Assembly (NCBI GenBank): GCA_000181795.3
Contig: CM012955.1
Location: forward strand, 5,185,094 to 5,249,093
Reading direction: 5' to 3'
Source: Trichinella spiralis
Lineage: Eukaryota > Nematoda > Enoplea > Trichinellida > Trichinellidae
Length of the DNA: 64,000 nt
In this document: in pieces, positions 12,401-27,200 of the stretch
How positions within the stretch are numbered: the first letter of the stretch is position 1
Layout: the number at the start of each line of letters is the position of its first letter
The notes under the pieces: model-generated
The model's database searches: none
What the model was told of the DNA's origin: nothing
Seen by the model: only the letters and a program-made list of their open reading frames with translations
Position numbers and translations under genes: made by a program

Positions 12401-15400
12401 CTTGGAAAAGTTTATGCTTCATAATCGTTAAATTGAAAAGAATTAATTTAAATGGAAAATACCTTTTTCAACGGAGGTGTTACTGTCGGACATTTGACAG
12501 ACGGGGCAACATTCGCCAGGTTGTTTCACGGGATCTGCGCAGTCAGCCTGCGGGCATAAAATCGGATCACATTTGATATTGCCACGCTAAAAATGTGATA
12601 ATAATAAATTGTAGAAAGCAGTTTTTACACTTTTAAAACAATGTACCTGGCAACTGCATGTTGTGCATTCTTCATGCAACGCAGGCCAACTACTGCCGTC
12701 GTTGTAAGTAACCTCGTGGTATATGCAGTCGTTTGTTCTCATAAGCATGTTAACCGCCTGGTCTTCGGCGACAAAACTATCACGCTGCAAACGACGAGGC
12801 TTGCAGTTGTTTTCTATAGATATATTGCCTGCAATTTCGCCGGTTGGATGTGAAAGAGTTGAAACGTTCAAATAAAGCTGCTCATCCGCCAAAGCGTTCA
12901 GAACAGCCAAAGGAGCCAATGGTACATGACCGTACAAATATATTTCTTTCAAATCAGTGTTAAAACTTTTGATATTTTTCAGTTCCAACAAACATTTTTC
13001 ATTCACTCGATTGCACAAATTCATCGTAATTTCTTCTGACTTTAGTGCTGGCAAGCTTGACAATGTCACAGCATAGTACAAAAGACAAGTCTCTTCCACG
13101 TCCACTGTTGCAAACCAAGCAATTCCAGCAGCTGATGTATTGACACGTTTTTTAAATCTATTTCCAGCCAAAAGTGTCGGGAGATCTGAATATTATGAAC
13201 AATTATTTTTATAGCACGTGCATGTGTGCAAATTTGATGATTTTAAAGCAACATACTGTTGGTCAGTGTGACAGCATCATTATGCAGAACTCTTCTGATT
13301 GGACCACGAAGCAGAGAATTGCCATCCTCATCGGCCATTTCAAACATTAACTTCTCCCGGAAAAGAAGTTGCAAATTTCGCACGTTCAAGAAGTGGGTGA
13401 GAGTTCCAAATGTCTTCAATGTGTTAATATTTGATTTTGTGCAATAAGCTTTGCAAAGCACAAGAAAATAATATCACAGTAAAAGCACAAGCTTCATAAA
13501 AAAAATGTAAATTAGCATAAAAGTACAGCAGTAAGCATACCAATCCATTGAGAAATTCTTTAGGACTGGAAGATTCGGCAATTACACGCTTACGATTCTG
13601 GCGAGTCTCTCGTTCAATAGTAAACCCATACAATTGTTCTTCTTTAAAATCTGCCACTTTTACCTAAATGTTACATTAATAAGTACTTTTTTGTTGCAAT
13701 ATTTACTCAGTTTGTTGCCTGACGTCAGCATTTTGTTAATTCTTAGGTAACTAACTACCTTTTTACAAAAAAAGAAGAAAACTTACCACGGAGCGTTCAT
13801 GACGATATCTTGTATTTTAGCATATATTACCAAATAACAAGATGTGCAAATTAATTATTTTATAGAATAAATTATTTGAATAATTTTCAAAGCTACATTT
13901 CTACTTACTTTATATTTTGCCGCACTGTCTTTCAAAATCTCAATAATTGCGTATCCTGCCGTTCCGTTTGGCTCCTGAGTTGTCATGTTAAAATTTTCTG
14001 AGAGAACAGCTTGATATACTAAAATGGATTAATAAAATTTGAAAATTTTGAACGCTAAATTAAATAAACTCATATAATTATTAATGATATTTTTTAATGC
14101 GTTGATTCTGCATTGTTTAAACTCAATTTCAAACGATATTTCAAATTATGTAAGTTAGTTACAGCATACGCTGTATAAATTATTTGCATTTTAATTTAAA
14201 ATTTAAATAATTCAGTTTTTTTGTCTTATTTGCTATTTATTCAGCGTTAAACGAATCATTCAATGTGAAATTTGCATGAAACAATTGGTGAACATGAACA
14301 AATGCATCCTAACAACAGAATAAAATAATGTGCAAAAAATAAAGTTTAAAAAGCATACCATCACATGACTGTTTGGGCATAAAGAGTCCAACGAAGTGCT
14401 TCGGGAAAAGCTGTTCACCAGCGAGAGTCATCAGTAAATGACCACGAGATAACCATCGTTGTTCAACTGCATTCAAATGAATGCTGACTTCAAACATAAA
14501 TGAGCTATTCTACAAAATACAAATGTAAATGATTTGACAAATTAGTCATAAAAAATTTTTACATTGTAGAAATTGAAAAACAAAAAAGAACATAAAGTAA
14601 GTAATGAATGAAAATGAATGCGTTCAACATACACTTTCAGTCTGTAAATTTTTAAAATTACAAAAAATTTTCGCAAAATGTTGCTCTATACAGGAAGGTA
14701 TTTTGCTGCATTTCAGAATAAAAATTCAGATTTGAGAAATCAAATTCAAATAAACAACATTTTATCAAATACTTATTTATTATGCATACTATTGTCAACA
14801 TTAATTTATATAGATACTTTTTTAGTTGAAAATTGACAAGCCGTGCTTACTTTGAGATGTGTTAATCTTCCCCTGATTGTTTTTGAAGTTCGATGTCGAC
14901 CATCATTCTTTTCTAATGAAATGAAGATAACATTGGGCACCACTGAAAACAAAAAAAAGTAACAATAATTTTCTTTTGTTACAGTCTAAAATTATTATTA
15001 TTTCAGAATATAATTTAATTCATGAAAATTCATAAATAATAAATTTTATAATGTAACAACTAACTAACTACCCTTGCGTTCAACGCTGACATTGGAATTT
15101 AACCAGCCAACAATTGCCAGTTGGTCCCCGTTGCCATGAATGTCCACCACAGCCACTCCTCCATAGCCAGCTTGATAAGATGAAGGAAATAGCAGAACAT
15201 TGTAAACTTCTATAATAAAAAATGTAACAATTCAATATTCAAAGTTGAAAATTGCAACTTCCAGCCACGTTTACCACGACTGAGCATTTTGTGCTTGATT
15301 ATAGGGCCTCCAATTATGCCCTCTGGTCGTCTCTTAGTGGTCAAAACAATTTGCAGTTCGCCTCGTTTTAACGCATGCACATAAATTCTCGGCATTTCCG

Positions 15401-18400
15401 ACCATACAATGCAAACCTTAATTAATGAACAATTAATAATAATGACATTATTATAGTTGTTGTTTTCGTTAATCAATTTTTGCATGTTCAATATTATTAA
15501 CAGCAGAAATTTACTTTTTGCTCTATGTCAGTTTGTTTCAAAAATACTTCATAAAGAATCATACTGTTGACATCCAAAATCTGAACAGTAATTGGAATTT
15601 CTTCTAATCTAAAAAAAGTTAAATAAATATATTTTTCTTTTTAAAAGACGTTGTTTTTCCAATAATTTACATGCATCATACCTTTCAAAATAAACGGACA
15701 CGTGAAGCATATTACGATCTAATGTAATATATGCCCTTCCAACACCCGTACTTCTGGACATTCCACAAGTTGGGCCTGTCATCAGTGCCATGAATTCTAA
15801 TAAACATGTTAATCAATTTTCCATTAAGATATGCTTATATAATAGAATAGAATAGAATCAAATAATATATACCATGATAACCTTGATTCCAATGAAAATC
15901 GTTCGCTTGAGTATATGAACTACCAAATACATCAACTGGAACGACTTCTGGAAAGCGATAAAAAGGTAATTATTTTAATTTCAAATTTTATCAATTAATA
16001 ATAATAATAATAATAATAATATATTTTACCCATCCCAGGGCATGTTTTGCAACATTCGCCGGATAAAGTAATTGGATTCGCGCAAGGTGGCTTTTGACAA
16101 AGATTGACAAATTTTCTGCATGTTACTCGACCAACAATGCGCTTCTTCTTTTGAATCTATCGAACAATTGAAGTTTATAAAATAAAGCAACTATTTTTCC
16201 ATATTTCATTTTTATAATAAACAATATTTTTTAAATAAATAAATATATATATTAAATCATGAAAGTATATTTTGCAAATAAATGCTTGTCAGTAGTGCAT
16301 ATGGACCAGAGGTTCACAAATGATCAAGCGATAAATATTAAATGTTGTTGTTGTTTGGAAAAAATAAATCATGCTTTATCAAATTTGTTTCAATATCTTG
16401 GAAATTCTTCGGTGTTTATAAGTTCACAAGTAAAAGATTAATTTTTGTTAAATGTTATTGGTTAGTAATTGAAAGGAAGATTTATGGTTAGTGCAGTTTG
16501 CAAATGAGAGAATATTAAACGACAACGCCTGCAGTGCGCAACGTTGACAAGAATTTTCCGACAACTACAAACCAGTAAGATCAATTTGAAATATAATCTT
16601 GCCAAAAATGCAAATTTTGGCTATTTTTATCACCAACCGCCATATAATAGATATATATGTTGAAAAACTTGTCAGAAACTCAAAAATAACTTTTCATTCA
16701 AAGAATATGTCATTCGCTGAAAATATGAAAAAAAGAATTTAAAATCTTGGTGTACTTCATTCAAATTTGAATAAATTGAACAATAAAAAAATAAAATATT
16801 TTACAATGCAATACAATACATTATAGATTGGTGTGTTCCACCAATGAGCATTAAATTTTCATTCTTATCGACAGCAAGAAGGGTATTTTTAACATTTCAA
16901 TGATAAATTGTAGCAAAAAATGCACCATGTCCAATAATTATTGCCAGGTGAAATTGTATCAAATGGGAAACGTGATTCATTGAAATTGTATCCTGCTCCA
17001 CCGTGAAAGAGAACAAACCAAGAACAAATTGCTGCCGAGCATATCAACCAGAAGCATCTAGATATAAACGGTACAGTCCACTTCACCCTGCACTGATCAA
17101 CTTGCCAACAATTATCACGGATTGTTGACGATCAGCAAAAGCAAATTGTAATTTTTTATTTTATTTACCAAATGGTGAATAAAATAATTCTTGAAAATCA
17201 CAATACAAAACAAAACTAAAAACTGTATGTTTTGACATACTTATTAATGACAAATGCCATGTGATCAAGCAACACAAAACAGTTGCACACACGTTTAAAT
17301 TTTAAAATCTTAAAAATTTAATAAAAATATACAAATTGAAATTTATTTTGATTTTTTAAAAATGAAAATTCTTCATCAATCATCAACTGTACAGCTGTTG
17401 CTTATTTGTTTTTGTCGAAAGGCTATAAATATACTACAGTATAGTTTACAGAAACTGTTCCTGTAAAATAATAAAGTACAACAACAACATTAACTAGTAC
17501 TGCCAATTATTATCATTAGAAGCAGTGATCATTATTACAGTTTTTATAAAGCAATTCTGAAAATGCAATTCCTTATTTGATTACTCCAATTGCAAGTGAT
17601 CTATTTGTGCAATTATGTAAACTGCAACTCTTGCAAATGAAGAAGAACACAGAAACTGATTTTGAATAAAATTACAAATCGCACACTGGGTGCATTTTCA
17701 TATTTGAAAACTTCAGATTATTTTTCTTTTTTTTTGTTTTTTAATGTTTAAATGTTTCAAATCTTCCGACATTTGCTGCCGTCAATAAGTAATACTGGCG
17801 CTGCTAGTGATGCTGTTCGATTGACGGAGAACAACAACGGTTAATAAAGTTTTAAATTAATGTCATTTTTCAAAGTTAATTCGTCTTTTTGTGACCATTC
17901 GGCTGTGCAAAAATGACTCCGGGCAATGCTAATTAAATCATCATTTGAAGAAAGTGACATTGAATCCGGCTTTGAAAATAAATTGCTTTGAGAACTGGCG
18001 CCGATCAAAAACCCCTGCAGCATATGCAGACCTTAATAGTGCGGCCGTAAAAATGCAAAACAAGTTGCAATTGGCTACGTAAGCAAGCATCTCTGCATGT
18101 GTGTGTGTGTGTGTGTGATTGTGGATAAGAAATGAAAATTTTCAACAATAATAAAAATCCATATGCAAAAAACATCTCACATGTCAATGATAACAGTTTA
18201 GTTAATTTCAAAAGCAATCAAATCTTTCAGTTGCATTTCAAATATTATCATTCAAATAAGAATCGTGTGAAACAGAGTTTGGAATGTTGGAGCAATTTTC
18301 CAACGAAATCCAAGTACTATTCATAAGTTCCTAATAATCCTAAAAGTGAACTTGCCTTTTTATTGCAGCTAGCTACATATGGGGGAAATATTATGAAACA

Positions 18401-19257
18401 AAACAGGGCCAACTTGATAAAAATGGTCATTTCTTCTTTTAATAACAGTAATTAATATTCTTATTATTTTTTGTTTATTTATTTGCTGACAAAAGCCAAG
18501 CCAAAATTTTGGTGAAGTTTGTCAAAGAATGTTCACTTTGAGTGCAATGTTTTGAAACTTGATTACAAGTACAATCAGAAAAAGTATATTTCATTTAGTT
18601 GACTTAAAATTTTTTTAATTAAATAACAAAAAAAATTTAATGTTGTACAACCATGGTTTATGTTCAAGTAACCAATTTAGCAGTGGAAGGAGGAACTTCA
18701 CGAAATTTGTTATTGTAAAATTCAACTGTGCTATTCAAAATTGCTCTGATGCTTGATGTTTTTTTTGTTTCTTATTTTCAATCAAATATTAACAGTGTAA
18801 ATTTAAATATTTTTTTTGTTTTTATAATTCAAATGATAAAAAAGGAAAACATACTGGTATACATTTGCAACGAATGCAAACCATTATCCCGAATGGAGGT
18901 CCAAGATCTGGATTCCATTCTTCGTCCAGCTCGTATTTTTTACCTCCGAAATAGCATCCTAAAGTAAAAGCAGTTTGGAAAAAAAAGAAATGCACAAAAT
19001 TTAAATAAAATTGAAAAAGTTCAATTTCAATTGTTAAAAAATGTACCCAAATTAATGGTGGTGTAATTGGCTTTGCTGAGGAATTTTTGTCGCACATCAA
19101 CATGCTCTTTAAGAGGGAAAAGGCCTATCATCGGCTTGACAATGTCTATTGTATTTTCACCGCCCACGGTGAGGATAACAATGCAATGGAAAAAAGAGTT
19201 GATGAGCAGAAGCGTGACCATGGCCGATGAAATTGCAGAATTGAAATATTGAGCCAT
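9434..19257 (-). CDS. chrd: Chordin / Short gastrulation: secreted BMP antagonist, complete, 19 exons
   Basis: Minus-strand exons, in transcript order: 19257-19047, 18958-18855, 16156-16030, 15947-15873, 15796-15682, 15608-15515, 15416-15275, 15209-15072, 14942-14851, 14509-14359, 14018-13909, 13663-13541, 13413-13257, 13185-12647, 12586-12463, 11914-11811, 11758-11471, 10623-10533, 9441-9434. All phases match and the sum is 2793 nt, or 930 aa, close to human chordin (about 955). Order: signal peptide ([18 protein letters not shown]); VWC1 (starts [20 protein letters not shown]); four CHRD repeats; VWC2 (ends ECCPVC); VWC3 ([20 protein letters not shown], ends DCCPKC); and VWC4 (ends GCCPRCK). 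This is the vertebrate chordin architecture. Family members bind BMP/Dpp ligands outside the cell and are cut by Tolloid proteases. The start is the first ATG before the signal peptide. Less certain are the exon 13 acceptor (AAG at 13414-13415) and the last exon, which adds only Ser-Pro-stop. Intron 2 is 2.7 kb. Confidence 0.93.
17841..18023 (-). CDS. Small ORF inside chordin intron 2, same strand
   Basis: A 60-codon ORF starts with ATG ([16 protein letters not shown]) and has a Ser/Asp-rich middle ([19 protein letters not shown]). Its codon use resembles the real exons more than the surrounding intron. Chordin exons 2 and 3 already join in phase 0 to complete VWC1, so this is not a constitutive chordin exon. 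It might be a nested small gene, a cassette exon or chance. No function is recognised. Confidence 0.2.
   Translation of the reverse strand: MLQGFLIGASSQSNLFSKPDSMSLSSNDDLISIARSHFCTAEWSQKDELTLKNDINLKLY
18099..18117. repeat. (GT)n microsatellite in chordin intron 2
   Basis: Nine to ten consecutive TG units on the + strand. Confidence 0.85.
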
Positions 19258-19300
19258 CACAGTTGCTTTTGCCAACCAAGAGAGGGAAAGAGAGCGACTG

Positions 19301-19660
19301 TTGCCAGACCCACAGTTTGCGAGTAGTTTTCAAAAGTCAGCTATTGATGACGGCTTTATTATCAATTGTCGAGCATTTACACCTTCGTCTACGTCAGATG
19401 ATAAGGTAATCAACGGAGAACGTCCACAAAATTTGGAAATTGCAATTTTTTCACTTTTCCAAAAATCCAACAGGCGCAGTCAGCATTTTCCAGTTGTACT
19501 GTTTGAATCGTTTCTGCCGGTGCATTTAAATATGCTCCAGCCGTTACTAGCCGTCGAATTACGTAACACTGCACGCCAAGGTCGCAGCGACATTAGCGGC
19601 CTCTCGATTCTATGGAATTATTTTTCACGCATTTCATTTCGAACTGCTCACGTTGCATAA
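19301..19660 (+). other. Open frame with coding-like codons upstream of and opposite to chordin
   Basis: About 119 codons are open from a TTG; the first in-frame ATG is far inside. The sequence is richer in GC than its surroundings and reads plausibly (ERPQNLEIAIFSLFQKSN). It overlaps the expected chordin promoter/5' UTR region, whose transcript runs the other way. I recognise no family and see no clean splice sites. It may be a decayed coding piece or simply a GC-richer promoter. Confidence 0.2.
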
Positions 19661-21251
19661 ATCAAATGCCAAATTGTCCACATGACAAAATCATTTCAAT
19701 AATATTATTGAAATTCTTAGCCCTAGTCACCAACATTTTTACAGCAGAAAATGAAATAAATCGCAGTGTAATATCAAAAAAAAATAAAAGAAAGAGTTTG
19801 ATTTGTATTTCTTATTTTCCTTTTTCTAAATTAACAACTCTACATCGCACAGCATGTGCAGCTAGCTCTGCTCCAAGATTAGAAAAGAGTAAAAAAAATT
19901 ATCAAATCAGATTGCTGCTCTTAATCTACAATTATTATTATTATTTTCAATTCTATACATTCTATATGGATATTGTCCAAGAATGTGTTATTATTTAATT
20001 GCTTTTGGGCAAGTTTCCTTTTCACAAATAGAAGAACACTCACTGTAAGCTTGTTGGTGTCCTGGAGAAATGTTTAGCCAAGTTGGGTATCAAATAATCT
20101 TTTTATTAAATAATAAATAAGAAGAAAAGCACGCTTTCGGTGAAGAAAATGAAAATTTTCAATTGTTGACAATGTTTACCAGACAGAAATCCTTGTCTCA
20201 GATAATAATTAATTTAAACATTTCACTTCTTGACGTAAAAATTGATGGGACAAAATTATCAGCTGTGAAAAATTACCCTTCACTAAAAGCTGTTCACATA
20301 TGAAAGATATTTGGATATTATTTTTCAAAATATTAAAAAACAAAATATAGCTATTTACCAAGATAGTTAGAGGATAGAATGTTGTTGGTGTTGTAGTTGT
20401 TGGTGCTGTGTTCCTTCAATGGAATAGGATGCCGCAACGTGTTGGACCAGTGCTTATGGTTGGCAGCAGTGTAGCTTGTGCAAAGGTAAACAATTTTTTG
20501 CAAAAGAAAAAAGCTCAAAAAGGTGCGCGCCATTCGAGTGCAGCTTGCAAATAAATTTCTCAGCCAGAAAAAGGGGCCCCTCGTTGGACGCTGACCAGTG
20601 GTCAAGGTGACAATTGCAAACTTTTGCACAGTGTTCAAGTGTCGGCGCTAATCCACCCACGGTCGATGATTATTCGCATTTTTTTGTACCATTCACGACG
20701 AAACGAGATGCGAGAGAAAAATATAAAGTGGAAACAGTTGCCAGGCAAAAAGAAGTAGCAGGTGTTGGTGCAAATCTGGTCATCGACCTCGTAAGCCACT
20801 GCCCTTTGATTTGTTGTCTTTGATCTCGAATCTTGCTTGGATCGTCAGCTTTTATGGCTTGCTTTCAGTCGTAAAGAGTGGCCATTTTCACACTGGGCAA
20901 AGATTTTTCCCATCCCCTTTGGCAAAATCTATCAATATCAAATGCAACGCAATAATGTATATATATATAATATTATTCGTCGAATTAAAATGCACAATTG
21001 TAGTCTGTTTCACGCACACGCAAGCGTGCCATCGAAAGACATTTTACACGTTCGACCAGATTGATCCGGCTTGTAATAATTGTTCTACCCAACCGTGGCC
21101 GGCGGTTGTCTTTGTTTCGCTAATACAGCAAAGCTTCTTTCTACTCACGCCTGCGCGCAGGTCAGATGCTTTCCAATGAACAGCTGCGGTGCGGTCATGA
21201 CCCGCTGGTGCGCACAATCCAAGGGTCATCTGGCCGGACCATCATCAACAT

Positions 21252-21285
<34 letters not shown>

Positions 21286-24200
21286 GGTCATCCCAAATCT
21301 ACCAGAAAATTTTTCTTGTTTTTCTTTGTATTTTCTTCGTTCAAGTTCGAAAAACACCACACCTTGATTGTGGGGTTCAATATTTCATGCAAATTTTTTT
21401 TCTTAATCATAACCTGAAGATATTGATGTGCAAAATAAACAAATGCGAATATTGAATTTCAAACCTGATACGGAATTGCTGAACTATATAGTTAGTTGAG
21501 ATGAATGTTCAGAGAAAAAAAAAGAAAAACAAATTTGATACGTTCGCCGTGTAATATGAACACTTCAAACTTTGTTTAACATTTTTATGCATGATGAGTT
21601 TCATTGTTTTGCATAATTGTGAATTAAAATTCTCGTAATTCAATATATATATATATATTTCATTAAATAAAAAGATGAAAAAGAAAATAATAAATGATCA
21701 AAAATTATAATATGGTAATAATGCCATGAAAGGAAGGAATAAATTTAATCATGCGCAGCTGCAATGAATTGATGCATAAAAGAAATTGAAATCTGCTGCA
21801 GTTGGAAGTATTATTACAAAAGGCTTGAAAGTCATCATTTTTCTTTTTTGAAACATCAAAATTTATAATATTGTCTGTGTCTGTGTGTATGTCATTAAGT
21901 TCTGTCATTTTCAGTAATTTCAATCAGCAGGCTTTTCCGCTTGATATGAGAGATTGTTCACCGAATTTACTGGTGCAAATAATATGAATAAAATGGCTTG
22001 CAGACTGAGGCGCCGTTTGGGAAATCCTTTGGCCACTATCTGGTTCTGTTCACGTCAGGCTTTCAGGCCTGAAGCAAGTCGTTCTTCTAAACGACCTCCA
22101 CTTTTCCCAACTGGAATAAGAAGTCCCTTTTATTTCTTCTAATATTCACACTATAATTTCCAACAAAAATATCAAGTGCAATTGTTTGAAAATTAATTTC
22201 TACTCCTTTTGCACGTTGTTACATTTTGGGAAAAGAAAACTGATCCAAAATTTCTTCCCCCCCTCACCTCACCCCACCCCTCTCCTTCAGTTCAATTTGT
22301 CCTCACATTGTCCACGATACTGTAACAAACAACAACGAATTGTTCAGAGCTTATGAATAAAATATACAACTTAATCGATGAATTAATGATAGAAACAATA
22401 ATCACAAGGAAAAGAATAGAAAACAACAAAACTAATGCTTTTAAAATTTGCATATTTACAATTACTGTATTCATATTTTTCTACTTGTTCAAAAGGGTAA
22501 TTTATTACGACAGAAATTGTTTTTCTTTATAAAATATAATTCACAAATTGTTGACTTGAAATTCAAATTTTGAAATATTTATTAAAAGATTAAAATATTT
22601 TTTTCAATGATAAATAACAGTAAAATTTATTTATATTTAAAAGGATTTTGATAGAGAAAAACAAATGGAAAATTTTCACCATTCTAAATAATTATTTTAT
22701 GAAATCTTGATAATAAATTTAAAATTTGAATTATCAACTGTGAACTTCATCTCATTCTGGTTTATTATCAATTGCAAACGTGCCAGGCAATTATTCAACA
22801 AGTCTCGTTGAAATTAACATTTCATTTCGACAATTTCGATTGATCAACAAGAATAAGTGATAATAATTAATCAAAGAAAGAAAAAAAAATCTTGATCATC
22901 TATAGCATTATATTATTATTATAATTATGACAGCAGTTTTGAAATTGAATCTGCTTTTTCTTCTTTAATTAATACTTTGCGCAAATGTTGATAAAAATTG
23001 CAAATGACTTGAACAGTCGACCGTTATCTGATATTAATGATGTTGAATTTGAAAAATAATCTGAAAAACAAAGTACTACCAAATATAACGCCATTTCCAT
23101 CTCGCAATAAAGTATGCAAAAGTATGTTATCTGTTGATTTGGACAAAGTATAATCTTCACGGGTATGTGAGAGTTGTTTTATCGATGACACTGTAAAAAT
23201 GCTTTGACTGAATATGACTGCTTTTCTTATTAGAGCATGTCTGTTATTTGATTTTGATTAAGATTTGGAAAGATCACCTTTAGACTAGAATAAATATTTC
23301 CATAATTAATAAAACAACCATATCGTCTGTTGGAATAGATTTATTAAAATAGGCACGTAGTGTGATCAATAATATTTGAATCGAAATTTGAGAAATTAAG
23401 CGAGAAAAGATAAAAAAGATTAAAGTGAAATTGTTGCCCTTTTTGATGAAGATTGATGTATTATACGATTAATGCACAAGTACAATGAAAAGTTCAATTT
23501 GTGAAATGTCACAAATTTGTAGAATTTCCTTTTTCAACGAAAATATCCCAATCCTGTAAAACAGCAGGTAATCTTGAAAAAGTAATCAATTTATTCCAAA
23601 TAATCATGCATGAATTAATCATACAATTCTACGCATTTAGCAGTCTGCAATGAAAATAGTTGCATTGCATTTTGTAGTGTAAATTTTATTCCGTTTTTAA
23701 TTTTTCAAAAAAATCATCATAAAGAAAACACTACAGTAATCCTGTACAAAAGACAAACAGTAAAAAATACCTGCAACAGGAACAATAAGAGAATGGGTCG
23801 AGTGTGGAGGTGAATCGTGGAAAAGTGCGCACTTGTGGTGGTCGAGTTGGTCGAAAATGAAAGTGGGCGCGGCGGATTGGAATGCAACAAATTTTTGCAT
23901 AAAAATCGCTCAAGGTGAAGGTGTGGCTCAATGGGTTGAAGAAAATGAAAGTTGTTTCACTTGACGCCTTTTCTTCAATTGAGATTTGCAATTCTTGTTT
24001 GTTTTTTTCAAACTCTCTCTTCCCTCTTGTTTAATACCCTGTACTTTTGAAATTTCATAATGGCTAATCATAAAAATGAGCAAAAAATTAAAAATTGAAT
24101 GTTGTTTTAAAAAATATTTACTTAAATATGAAATCATGATTCATTAATCTGATAGCATTTATTAAAAATCTGAAAAATTCCTTTTCCTTTATAAAATTAT

Positions 24201-27200
24201 AGCAGTGAAAATGGAAATTCTTATTCAATTCCAAATTACCCTCGTTGGCTATTCTATTTGCTATTTTATTTTTCTTTTGTTATACTTTGACTGCAAACTC
24301 CATTTTCTCACTAGGGAAAATGTTGATCAATTTTTTCTACACTATTACGATATATTCATTTTTATACATTTTAAATAAATAATTATTGTACAAAAGATGT
24401 GTGATTTTTTAACTGCGCATTTTATTTCACATTTTAGCTAGTATTGTTTGAATAATTATAATTCAAAATAAGGATACCTTATAGAGGAATAGACTTTTTT
24501 AAAAATTGTAATTCATCTTCTTAAGATGGTCATGTGTATAGTAATATGCAGTTGATAAAAATATTTCGCACTGTTGTTTGCATTGCATTGCAGTAAAAGC
24601 AAGCAAGCAAACGGCAACTAACACCACCATCTGGTAGAGTAATTAATGCTGAAATAATTGGATTAGCATCAGTTGCATGCATTGAATATCAGTGTGCACA
24701 AGTGAAATTTTAATACCTTGCTTCTTCTGAAAGCAATTAAATTTTTTCTTTCGCCTGTAATTGCATTATTGTTTGATTAGCCGGCTACGTTCAAATTTGT
24801 TTGCCAGGCAGATCATTATTTCTGAACACATTGATCAGTAGTTTCGATTTCATTTATTATTAAAAATAATTTTCCACATTTCAAATATTCACGTTGATCA
24901 ATCGATCGATCGATCGATCGATCAATCAGTATACAAGCGTGTTGTGTTTTTTGCCTCCAATAAAAGAAAAAAACAAACAGCTTATAGTTGCAATGGTTAC
25001 GTTTGAAATTGCAATATTCACACGCGTACACAGCTTTGCTCTGTTTGATGATGATCAGTTAATAATAACACTGCGCATTCTTCGTTGATGCACGGCGTTA
25101 CTTGTCTCGACGATGCATATGGAATTAGAATATGCATAGTTTAATATTTTTAGAAATGAATTTATTTTCATATTAAAATAGAAAAAGAATCATGATCCTA
25201 TTTAAAAAGACTAAAAATTACAGTAAATGTTGAACGGTAAGTATGTAAATAAGTTTAGTAATGAACTAATCATATGTTATTAATGATTTCACTCAAATTA
25301 TTAAATTTTACTACAAATAAGTTGAAATGTTCATTGATTCATTGTTGTATTATAATATTTCAGCTGAATATTATTTGAATAATTTGTAATAAACATTACT
25401 TTAAATCAAACTTTGAGAGAGGTGAATTGAAAGTTGGTGGGTTGTTGAAAAGTCAATCGAGCGTTTCGCTCATTGAGCAGCTGCATCTCACATTGAAGCA
25501 GTTGAATTAGCTTGAAAAATTTATTCACATTTTGCTTTGGCATTCAAATTTTGAAATGCATTTTTCTTTTATTCTTGCAATTTGTTTATCTGCAAAAAAT
25601 CAGCAGGCGATAATCCATTTGCAAAGTAATAATCCTCGTTCGTCAGTGAACAAACAAGTCGCATAAATCGTGAAACTTTCTAATCAATTTGTTTACAATT
25701 TTAATATTAAACTATCAAAGGAATAAGTGAAATTTAATTTTTGCTTCTTTTATTGCACATTTAAATATAAAACGATTGTTTTGAATGATTTAAACTTTTG
25801 ACACAGTATCATCATTACCACAACCATCATTGGAAATTGTATAGATTTTTTTTTCTTTTTGTTTGCCAAAAAGCTTTCGCAAATCATTAATAAATGACGG
25901 CATGGTAAACAATTTTGCGCATCAAAATCACATGACAACTTTTAATTTCCACATTTAGCTTGAAATTGTAAAGCTTTTCAAGAATACAATTTATTTCTCT
26001 GATGTTTACAGAATTGACGCTTTGTGATTGGTTGAAATTGCAATTTCTCAATTTCGTACTTAATTATTATTAAAAAAGAAAACAATTCATTTGTCAACAA
26101 AATGCGCATCCAAGCGATGCATTTCACTTGAGCGCATATTTTTCTTTTTTTGCTATTCTGCAAAACTGCTGCCAGCTGACAGCTGTCGTCAAAAAGCTGA
26201 AATTTTATTTATTTATTTATTTATTATTCCAAATCGTCGCTCCAGCTTATTGAAAAATAACAGTGAGTTGTTGTTGTTGTTGTTGTTGTGTTTTCAATAT
26301 GTATTTCATAATCTATATTTATTTTACTTTTATTTTTTGATTTTTAGATAAAGTAGAATAATTAAATAAATTGTTTCATTTTGTGACAGTGTTTTGAGAA
26401 AGAAAAATATATTAAAATGATCATCGATCATATGTCGATCAAGGAGCAAATTTGATTTTTGTTCAATTTCAGTTTGGTTGTATTTCAAAATTTTAAACTT
26501 CATCTTTAGCATAATTTAATTTAATTTAATTCTATTTCAATTTTTATTCTATTGTTCATTTTCCAAGTTGGCTAATCTGCTAATCGCGACACTTTTAGCT
26601 TCTTGTCATCGATTTATTCATTCCGTTTGTACAGATTTGAAAAATGAATGTCATTGCAATAATTAATTGTATGAATAAATTTTGTACAGAACACGTATAG
26701 ATATTTCAATTAATTCAAATGTTTGAACATAATTTTTCAAGAATTTCAATAAATTATGACAGTTTCAATAATCAATGAATAATTTGGTCAGTTCACTTGA
26801 TTAATTTTGTTTTTTGGTAAAACTATTTCCCATTAACACAATAATTTTCTTTTTGAATTGTAGTTTAGATTTCTTTTACAATTTGACTCCAAGCACAGAA
26901 ATTTTCATTATTCACATTTGCAAATTAATAATCAACAATAGTCAACAGTGAAATTGAAAATAATTATCAACTTTCAAATAGCATCGTATATATATATATA
27001 TTTGTTTTTTTTTTGCTTTTCAAGCTGAACACAGTTTATGAAAATATTCCAAATAGCATTACAATTCATTTTTCACGGGCATCTTATCAAGTGACAACTA
27101 TCGAATCCACTGGCAACAGTTGAAAATCGAAATTGATAATATTATTTAAAAAATTATATTAAAATGTTGTTGTTCTGGTTGTCGACGGCATAGGAATTTA

